Source: a virus
IMG/VR virus record: IMGVR_UViG_3300046542_000332
Span: 1 to 64,000 of that record
Length of the DNA: 64,000 bases
Direction: 5' to 3' (one strand)
The notes beneath the pieces were generated by a model, which saw only the letters and a program-made list of their open reading frames with translations, ran no database searches and was not told where the DNA came from. Positions 58,539 through 64,000 of this stretch are shown here, piece by piece (position 1 is the first letter of the stretch; each line of letters begins with the position of its first letter). The translations under genes were made by a program, and so were the position numbers.

Positions 58539-59263
58539 AGCGTTTCAGCCCGTGGGCGCTTCTCTTTGACGCCAGCCCCATCAGCAGGCGCCAGCGTAGT
58601 GCCGGCGAATTCACTCATGGAGCCGCTGTGATATTCGCTCGAAACCTCAAAGGGCTCGATCTGGTGCCACGCCCAACGGCCCTTAACGTCGCCTGTGAGC
58701 CATTCGGCCCAAGCCGGGGCGTTGGCCCACACCGGACGCGGTTTCACCTTGGAGCGCGGTTTGGGGGCGACTCTCTTGGCTTTGGCTGGGGGCTTGCCCG
58801 GTAACAGCTTCGCCACATGCGGCAAACCCTGCGCAATGCTGTCGGCGCGCTCACGATCCCGCAGACCTTCCTCAAACCGGCGCTGTACCGTGGCGCCGCC
58901 AAGGTTGTCATGGGGAAAGATGCCGCGACGGCAGTGCGGGCAGCTCGGCACCGTCGTTTTGCTGCGCCAAGCCGCCTCGACCTTCTTGGCCGCCGTCAGG
59001 TGCAGGACCGCGCCACGCTCTTCCTGTACCGCCTCCAGCTCGCGCTTGTACTTCTTCGAATGATCGCCCCAAAACTTCCGGAGCTTTTCGAGAGCCCAGT
59101 ACGCGGATACTTGCTTGTTACAGTCCAAACACATGACTGTTTCGCCCACTTCGTCCATTTCCAGACGGTGGTGCTGGCAGCCTTCGCGCTGGCGAATGTA
59201 GCCCGCCTCAATCCTTGCAAGCCTTAGCTCGCCTATCTCTACGACGTTTTTGGTATCCGACAT
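58535..59263 (-). CDS. Unknown protein with zinc motifs
   Basis: A 242-residue protein. C29-type cluster: CQHHRLEMDEVGE then CLDCNKQVSAYW (HH and CxxC), and CPHCRRGI near 109. The middle is a Lys-rich coiled coil; the C-terminal ~100 residues are Pro/Lys-rich. Phage early protein with possible DNA contact. First of the block; promoter gap of ~148 bases precedes it with an AT-rich stretch. Confidence 0.7.
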   Translation of the reverse strand: MSDTKNVVEIGELRLARIEAGYIRQREGCQHHRLEMDEVGETVMCLDCNKQVSAYWALEKLRKFWGDHSKKYKRELEAVQEERGAVLHLTAAKKVEAAWRSKTTVPSCPHCRRGIFPHDNLGGATVQRRFEEGLRDRERADSIAQGLPHVAKLLPGKPPAKAKRVAPKPRSKVKPRPVWANAPAWAEWLTGDVKGRWAWHQIEPFEVSSEYHSGSMSEFAGTTLAPADGAGVKEKRPRAETL

Positions 59264-59361
59264 GCCCTTGTACCTGACTGGCTAATCCTGGCTTGGCGTC
59301 ACTATACACAACCCTCAAATATCAATACATCATTTTTATGTATTTATCTGATTGCAGGGCA

Positions 59362-59398
59362 TAAAAAAGCCCCGGCACCAGATCGGGCGGGGCTCCTT
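59362..59398 (-). terminator. Terminator after 77-residue gene
   Basis: GCCCCG.../CGGGGC stem with T6 on the minus strand, past the stop at 59412. The gap 59264-59411 otherwise holds AT-rich promoter-like sequence for the zinc-motif gene. Confidence 0.75.
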
Positions 59399-59411
59399 TC
59401 GTTATCAGTTG

Positions 59412-59645
59412 TTACCCAGCAGCGCGCTCAGCCTCGGAAATCTCGCGGCCCACCATGAACGCCAGGGTCGCGGCCTTCTCGTGGAAAACCTTGGTAGCCG
59501 CTTCGCTAGCCGCAATAGCCTCCTTTGCCCCCTCCCCATTGGCGCCTGTACCTCTCAGAACATCCGCTGTTCGTCTCATCACCACCATAGCGGCGTCTAC
59601 CTCATTGCTGGCCTGCTTGAATTTGTCGCTGTCGATCATTGGCAT
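59412..59645 (-). CDS. Small helical protein
   Basis: A 77-residue helical protein (DSDKFKQASNEVDAAMVVMR). No family. ATG at 59645. Confidence 0.65.
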   Translation of the reverse strand: MPMIDSDKFKQASNEVDAAMVVMRRTADVLRGTGANGEGAKEAIAASEAATKVFHEKAATLAFMVGREISEAERAAG

Positions 59646-59663
59646 TGCAGTACTTCCTTATCA

Positions 59664-59882
59664 TTAATCAGTCGGGCGGTAATCGCCATCAGCACGGTGG
59701 CGGCGGACTTCTTGGCCCACCAGGTCGAAGCCATCAACCGAGTAAAACGCCTGAGCCTCATGGTCGAACTCAATGCGCGTTTCTACCCACTCGCCAGACA
59801 TCAACACCGCTACGCATTCACCGGTAAAGAATTGCTGGTCGCCGCACTGGATACGGCCCCTTTCATTGACGTATGCACTCAT
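59664..59882 (-). CDS. Small unknown protein
   Basis: A 72-residue protein. ECVAVLMSGEWVETRIEF fits the small beta-sheet domain of DUF5348-like proteins. Only the motif supports this. ATG at 59882. Confidence 0.6.
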   Translation of the reverse strand: MSAYVNERGRIQCGDQQFFTGECVAVLMSGEWVETRIEFDHEAQAFYSVDGFDLVGQEVRRHRADGDYRPTD

Positions 59883-59937
59883 TGCGAAACTCCTACGCCC
59901 GCCTTTACACCTGGTGGAAAGACGGGCTTTCGTTGTG

Positions 59938-59955
59938 ACGTTAAGGCGCTTTAAC
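59938..59955. promoter_or_regulatory. Operator-like motif ACGTTAAGGCGCTTTAAC
   Basis: 15 of 18 positions match 11937-11954. It lies in the gap just upstream of the gene starting at 59882 and downstream of the gene ending at 59957. Confidence 0.45.
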
Positions 59956-59956
59956 T

Positions 59957-60607
59957 CTATAACTTCTTGGCGCCTTCAGCCTCGCCGGCCTCCACGTAGC
60001 TGGCGTGGATCTGGTCGGCCTGCTCCTGGCTGGTAACGATCACCGTGGGCGGCAAGCCTCGCTGGCGTATGGTCGTCAGCTCAGCCATGGCCGCCGCGTT
60101 CTGTTCCGCCAGCGCGATCACCATCAGCTCCAGCGCATCCTCATAGCAAACGCTCGGGTCGCGCTGCATATCCAGGCAACCCTTAACGATAGGATTGGTT
60201 TGCGCCAGCTGCTGCATTTTCTCTTGCTGAGGTGACGACTTACCCTCGGGCGTGTAGCCGTCCGCCAGCGCCGTCTGTAGCCTCGCAACCAACCCCCGCA
60301 CGTCGTCACGCTCCCACACTGCGAAAAGCTGATCAGGGTCAAACTCGCCGTCACGGCACAGCGTATTGAAGTGCAGGGCGAAAGGCGCGCCCTCAATCTC
60401 GGCCAAATCCATGATGCCGTCACGCTCAAACGATCCGCTGCAATCCACCTCATCGGTAAGGCTCGTATAGCGAAAGTCGATCAGCTTGCCCTCTGATCCG
60501 ATGGACTCAGCCTTAACCATGGGCTCCCGGATGATGCTCGGGTCGTACTTTGAGAACACCGTACCCTCGGGCATGGCCAGGAATGTCTCGCGATTAACGA
60601 TTCTCAT
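59957..60607 (-). CDS. Unknown protein
   Basis: A 216-residue protein. N-terminal half MPEGTVFSKYDPSIIREPMV is typical of phage proteins controlling an unknown process; later part is helical with AELTTIRQRGLPPTVIVTSQ. No motif with known activity. Coupled to the upstream gene (ATGA). Confidence 0.65.
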   Translation of the reverse strand: MRIVNRETFLAMPEGTVFSKYDPSIIREPMVKAESIGSEGKLIDFRYTSLTDEVDCSGSFERDGIMDLAEIEGAPFALHFNTLCRDGEFDPDQLFAVWERDDVRGLVARLQTALADGYTPEGKSSPQQEKMQQLAQTNPIVKGCLDMQRDPSVCYEDALELMVIALAEQNAAAMAELTTIRQRGLPPTVIVTSQEQADQIHASYVEAGEAEGAKKL

Positions 60608-61365
60608 TGTTCACCCTTCTCAGCCAAGGCCTTCTCAAGCGCCCGCGACAGCCACCGAATGCGATCCTTGGCAGCGGTCAAATATACGGTAGAGGTCGGC
60701 AGCCCCGACAGCATGCAGTGCAATCGCTCTTCTTGGCTTTGATCGCCACTCAGGTACACAGCATTGGCCAGCTCATCGTCCGTCAGATGTCCCATGCATA
60801 GATCGGCGCGCTCACAGTCGTATCTATCCCCATGAGGATCAGAGGCACCATCAGCGCGCCACTTGGATGCGGGCGCTGGTGGTGGGCTAGCGGCGAACTC
60901 ACTGGCACTGAAAGTTCTCAAAATGGCGTCTTGCCGCTCGGCGGCTTCCATTTCGGCCTCCGAGGCCTTGCGGGACGAAACCCACCCGCCATCCGCATGC
61001 TTGTAGAGCACCCGCCCGTAATGCCCATTCTTCGGATCAATCATCACCGCATGGGTAGCCGGGCCGGCGTGCTCTTGTGATTGCAGCAGCGCTTTCAAGT
61101 GCCATAGCGCCGCCATGCGGTGGTTGTCGAATTGGAGCGCCAAGTCTCTCCAGTGTTGCAGGACTGCCAGCTCTTCCCGCAGGGCAGCCTCACGCGCCAC
61201 CGACTCGTCCAGCAGCTGCTTGGGCGACTTGTACGGCGTCGGGCACTCACCTGGCGGGGTTTCGGTAAGGTTGCCGTAAACAAACTGGCGACAGCCAAGG
61301 CAGCGGCGGCTTCCGCCATCGTCCATTTCTACGCCGACCATCACATGCTTATTCGATTCACTCAC
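60604..61365 (-). CDS. Unknown phage protein
   Basis: A 253-residue protein starting at GTG 61365, which overlaps the upstream stop by 8 bases. A Cys pair (CLGCRQF) lies near the start; a coiled coil follows, and a region with RYDCERADLCMGH near 180. No family recognised. Confidence 0.65.
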   Translation of the reverse strand: MSESNKHVMVGVEMDDGGSRRCLGCRQFVYGNLTETPPGECPTPYKSPKQLLDESVAREAALREELAVLQHWRDLALQFDNHRMAALWHLKALLQSQEHAGPATHAVMIDPKNGHYGRVLYKHADGGWVSSRKASEAEMEAAERQDAILRTFSASEFAASPPPAPASKWRADGASDPHGDRYDCERADLCMGHLTDDELANAVYLSGDQSQEERLHCMLSGLPTSTVYLTAAKDRIRWLSRALEKALAEKGEQ

Positions 61366-61708
61366 TGACAGTTACCCCTTCGGATTCGATAATGGTGCGG
61401 ACTTCATCAAGCGCCGCGTTTCGGCCTTCGCCGCTCATGCTGTAAATCGGTTGGCCTTGGTAGTTGATCGGTTGGGCGCGCGCCGGCAAGGTGATCACCA
61501 GCGCCTCCCGCGACAGCTTCCAGGCCGCTTGGAAGGCGGGCCACTGCTCCCCGCCTTCAATAAAGCTGTAATACGGGCGCCCCTGCTCCAACTGGCGCGT
61601 CAGGTTCTGGCGCATCGAGTCGGTGAACGCGTGGCCAGCGGCTTTCATCAGCTCACTGTGCTGGTCGATCAACAACGCCTCAAAGGCGCAACGCATACGG
61701 TCGCTCAT
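61358..61708 (-). CDS. Unknown phage protein
   Basis: A 116-residue protein. ATG at 61708 overlaps the upstream stop (ATGA). A pattern near residues 50-65 (EQWPAFQAAWKLSREALVI) resembles C-terminal segments of phage accessory proteins. No activity known. Confidence 0.65.
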   Translation of the reverse strand: MSDRMRCAFEALLIDQHSELMKAAGHAFTDSMRQNLTRQLEQGRPYYSFIEGGEQWPAFQAAWKLSREALVITLPARAQPINYQGQPIYSMSGEGRNAALDEVRTIIESEGVTVSE

Positions 61709-62562
61709 ATGGACACCGCACGGGCAGGGCTGGCCAGACGGCGAAGGTACTCGACAGCCATCACCACCGGGAAAATCGCGAACAGACCGGCCTCGCAACT
61801 TTCATCCTTGCGCATCTGCATAGAGCCCTCTTCGATAAAACACCAGCCCCCGCGCTTGCCATTGCCTGCTTGGTAACCGTAGAAGAACAGGAAACCGTCT
61901 TTGCTCAGCACAAAGTGCGAAGCGTGGCGGGCGTCGGTCAGCATGCGTTCCAGTTCCGGGAGGTGATCAAGGCTCAGCTCCCCCGGCAGCGCCCGGTCAT
62001 CACCAATCAGGATCGGCGGCAGACGGTTTTCCTGCTCACACCGCCAGCGCACCCACGTATGGCTCTTTACCGGGCCGTTATCGTTGGGGATATGGGCGCG
62101 CAATACCTGCTCGCGGCCACTTGGCGCCCGGTACTTGGGCTGCTTGATCGGCGGCGGGTTCTTTTTGCGCGGTACCAGCTTTTCAGGGCTGATAGCCGAA
62201 ACCGTCGGGGCCGGCGCAGTTGTGGCCACCGGCTCAGGCTTTGGGGGAGTGTCGACCACCGGCGCCGGCGTGGCGGCCTTCACAGGGGCCGCGATTGACT
62301 GCGGGCGCGGCGCCGGCTTCAACAGCTCCGGGCGCTCTTCCAGCTCGATCACATCCTCGGGGATGTCATCACCAACGGTCAGGGCAGCAATGCAGCGACC
62401 TTGGCCCTGCTGATCCTCAACCCATTGCACCAGCGCCAGACCGCGCGCCAGCAACAGATTGAGGTTGGTGTGGCCGCACTGGCGCAGCAGGCCGTCCACG
62501 CGCGCCTTGGATGCGTCGGACATGCTGAACATGATGTCGTGGCGCACTGGTCCGGTACTCAT
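61705..62562 (-). CDS. Unknown protein with proline-rich linker
   Basis: A 285-residue protein. N-terminal ~60 residues (SDASKARVDGLLRQCGHTNL, LALVQWVED) form a small helical domain; a Pro/Ala linker follows at ~75-135; C-terminal ~140 residues (KSHTWVRWRCEQENRLPPIL, then FVLSKDGFLFFYG) are alpha/beta. No family. Confidence 0.65.
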   Translation of the reverse strand: MSTGPVRHDIMFSMSDASKARVDGLLRQCGHTNLNLLLARGLALVQWVEDQQGQGRCIAALTVGDDIPEDVIELEERPELLKPAPRPQSIAAPVKAATPAPVVDTPPKPEPVATTAPAPTVSAISPEKLVPRKKNPPPIKQPKYRAPSGREQVLRAHIPNDNGPVKSHTWVRWRCEQENRLPPILIGDDRALPGELSLDHLPELERMLTDARHASHFVLSKDGFLFFYGYQAGNGKRGGWCFIEEGSMQMRKDESCEAGLFAIFPVVMAVEYLRRLASPARAVSI

Positions 62563-62909
62563 AACTCACCCCCACGGTGCGCAGTCTTCAAAAAACGCTC
62601 TACAGCGTCCGTCACAGATCCCGTCTCGACGTAGCGACCACCCTCGACGATCAGCGGCAAGGCGCGGCGCAGCAAACGCTCGGCATGGCGCAGGCGCTCG
62701 GTCTGCTCGGCCATTTGCCGTTGCACTTCCTCAGAGGTGGCCGGTACCGGACGGGCATGGATCGATTCGTCACCCTTGAGAATCAGACGGATCAGGTTGC
62801 GCCGGGCGCCGGGGTCAGACTTCAAAGGCGGCATTTCAGGCACGGCGCACTCAAGGTCATTGAGCAGCCCGGCCAGCAGCTCGCGGGTGATCAGCAGATA
62901 TTTAGCCAT
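62559..62909 (-). CDS. Small unknown protein
   Basis: A 116-residue helical protein. ATG at 62909; coupled to the next gene (ATGA). No motif recognised. Confidence 0.65.
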   Translation of the reverse strand: MAKYLLITRELLAGLLNDLECAVPEMPPLKSDPGARRNLIRLILKGDESIHARPVPATSEEVQRQMAEQTERLRHAERLLRRALPLIVEGGRYVETGSVTDAVERFLKTAHRGGEL

Positions 62910-62950
62910 TTGCGGGTGTTCCTTATCTCTGGCGGAGTAACGGCATAATT

Positions 62951-62992
62951 ACATAAAAGCGCTAATGTGTCATTAACGTTTTGACGCTATAG
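62951..62992. promoter_or_regulatory. Two operator-like motifs in promoter gap
   Basis: ACATAAAAGCGCTAATGT at 62951-62968 (ends ACAT/ATGT are inverted) and ACGTTTTGACGCTATAG at 62976-62992, upstream of the helical gene at 62909. Both share the GCGCT/ACGTTTT core with the motifs at 11937 and 59938. Confidence 0.5.
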
Positions 62993-63002
62993 AGTTTTGC
63001 CG

Positions 63003-63719
63003 TTATTCCCAGTCAGGCAGCAACTCCGGCCGCGCAGCGGGGAACGTGGCCAGCGTGGAAAGGTCCAGTAGCGTGAAATACCCCCGGTCATCACTGCGCC
63101 AGCCGCCCGTATCAATGTGATGGACGTTGCCCAGCACCAGCGGCGCCAGCAGTGGGTTGTGACCGACCACCAGCGCCCGCACCCCTTCAACCGGCGTCGT
63201 GTCGGCCAGCTCTACACGTCGGCGCGACCACATGCAGGTGTTGTGAACCAGGCGCAGCTGTTTTTTGCTCTCGGGCGCTTCCAGTTCGTGGCGCAATTGA
63301 TCCCATGACGGGAACGGGCAATCAGCGTGCACTACCCCCACCAGGCCGCCAGGCGTCTCGACTTCAATGGCGAAAGGAATCTCGGCAAACTGGACGGCGA
63401 ACTCTCGCTGTTCATCCCACGCCAGTCCCGCGAACCACGAGCCGCCGTTATAGATCCAGTTATCCATGTCGCAGGTGTCGAATCGGCATACGTAGTCGTC
63501 GTGGTTGCCGCGCACCGGGTGAAACCATGGTTTGGCCAGCCATTCCAGAACGTCGCGGCACTCCGGGCCACGGTCCACCAGGTCGCCAGCGCTGAATAGC
63601 CGATCCCGCTCCGGATCGAAGCCCGCCGCGTCCAGGGCCTTTTGCAGGCGGGTGAAGTGGCCGTGAATGTCGCCCACGGCAAAGTCTCGCCCCGCCGTGT
63701 TGGCCGCGAAACGCTTCAT
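63003..63719 (-). CDS. Metallophosphatase (PrpA/lambda PPase-like)
   Basis: A 238-residue protein with the PPP-family motifs GDIHG, GDLVDRG and GNHD, plus VVHADCP and VVGHNPLL. Lambda-type and PrpA phosphatases start almost identically (FAANTAGRDFAVGDIHG). The enzyme removes phosphate from protein Ser/Thr or similar. ATG at 63719 (AGGA upstream) is preferred; ATG at 63746 is in frame. May alter host signalling in infection. Confidence 0.9.
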   Translation of the reverse strand: MKRFAANTAGRDFAVGDIHGHFTRLQKALDAAGFDPERDRLFSAGDLVDRGPECRDVLEWLAKPWFHPVRGNHDDYVCRFDTCDMDNWIYNGGSWFAGLAWDEQREFAVQFAEIPFAIEVETPGGLVGVVHADCPFPSWDQLRHELEAPESKKQLRLVHNTCMWSRRRVELADTTPVEGVRALVVGHNPLLAPLVLGNVHHIDTGGWRSDDRGYFTLLDLSTLATFPAARPELLPDWE

Positions 63720-63777
63720 TCGCACTGTTCCTATTACCTCAAGCATGCCGCCCGCCCTTTCCTATGACTCAAATGAA

Positions 63778-63807
63778 AACGGCAAAGCGTTATGGCGCTT
63801 TGCCGTT
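63778..63807 (-). terminator. Terminator/operator hairpin
   Basis: Perfect 12-base-pair stem AACGGCAAAGCG/CGCTTTGCCGTT, followed by TTTTC on the minus strand. It lies between the zinc-motif gene at the right edge and the phosphatase gene. Confidence 0.7.
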
Positions 63808-63810
63808 AAG

Positions 63811-63830
63811 ATGTTATAGCGCTTTTAGAT
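63811..63830. promoter_or_regulatory. Operator-like motif ATGTTATAGCGCTTTTAGAT
   Basis: TATAGCGCTTTTA resembles the GCGCT-centred sites elsewhere. It lies next to the terminator hairpin, upstream of the phosphatase gene. Confidence 0.4.
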
Positions 63831-63837
63831 TGCTCTG

Positions 63838-64000
63838 TCAGGGCGCGTTGTCCGCCCCGCAGTGCGAGCAGTCGGCATACACCGGGGATGGCACAAAACG
63901 CCCGCACCCGCCGCAGTTCTGAATGCTTGACCGCGAGCGCGACCGATAGCGGGGCGCCTTGGCCAGCATAATCCCGGTACCGCGCAGCGCTTCCCGGTGG
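63838..64000 (-). CDS. Small zinc-ribbon protein (5' end outside window)
   Basis: The last 53 codons of a gene entering from the right. It ends with NCGGCGRFVPSPVYADCSHC, a CxxC...CxxC zinc ribbon, and a basic SR-rich stretch (RSRSRSS) before it. An in-frame ATG at about 63969 could be the start of a 43-residue protein. Found by reading the edge. Confidence 0.6.
   Translation of the reverse strand, partial: HREALRGTGIMLAKAPRYRSRSRSSIQNCGGCGRFVPSPVYADCSHCGADNAP

Noticed and set aside
1-64000. Integrase, tRNA genes and insertion sequences
   Set aside because: Looked for on both strands by motif and cloverleaf impression; none recognised. A tRNA scan would be needed to be certain.

Overview
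The window looks like part of a large temperate phage that is maintained as a plasmid (a P1-like phage-plasmid) of a high-GC gammaproteobacterium, most likely Pseudomonas. Host assignment is inference, from base composition, the NdpA/YejK-type protein and the style of the small phage proteins. Evidence for a phage: small and large terminase subunits, portal, head protease, major capsid protein, a contractile-type baseplate (spike, hub, J-like wedge), tail fibres with their chaperones, and two tailspikes. Evidence for a plasmid: a ParA/ribbon-helix-helix partition pair with a repeat cluster upstream, and a small replication-initiator-like gene flanked by iteron-like repeats. I see no integrase, tRNA, rRNA, CRISPR array or insertion sequence. 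Almost every gene lies on the minus strand; only two (17131-17613 and 19542-20087) are on the plus strand.

Layout from left to right. 1-7.3 kb: an incomplete unknown gene, the major capsid protein, and two large 'polyvalent' proteins (a DNA methyltransferase-like protein and an HExxH protein) that share an N-terminal module. 7.3-11.9 kb: small accessory genes, many with zinc-ribbon or DnaJ-type CxxC motifs. 12.0-18.8 kb: a 1166-residue polyvalent protein (pyrophosphatase-like plus DdrB/ParB-like), the partition pair and its repeats, a small membrane protein, a plus-strand orphan and a DarA-like protein. 18.8-20.2 kb: a repeat-dense non-coding region and the Rep-like gene, the probable plasmid origin. 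20.2-36.7 kb: the virion module, read from portal and protease to baseplate, fibres and spike. 36.8-42.9 kb: a small HTH gene and two tailspikes (pectate-lyase fold and SGNH esterase), each preceded by the same 48-base element. 42.9-47.1 kb: a LytTR regulator, an NdpA/YejK nucleoid protein and small genes. 47.1-52.7 kb: the DNA packaging module, including an extra degenerate copy of the terminase ATPase. 52.7-54.2 kb: a 600-base segment that looks like a structured RNA, then an XRE-type regulator. 54.2-64.0 kb: early-type accessory genes (nuclease, DUF2591-like pair, lipoprotein, metallophosphatase and many unknowns).

The likely plan is a virion that carries defence-countering polyvalent proteins in with the DNA, a plasmid replication/partition core for lysogeny, and several dispersed regulatory repeats. 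These include a 13-base element found three times upstream of the LytTR gene, the XRE gene and a baseplate operon, and a GCGCT-centred motif found in many gaps. The most unusual items are the Walker-A-less terminase paralog, the candidate large RNA, the twin tailspike leader elements and the multi-repeat origin region.
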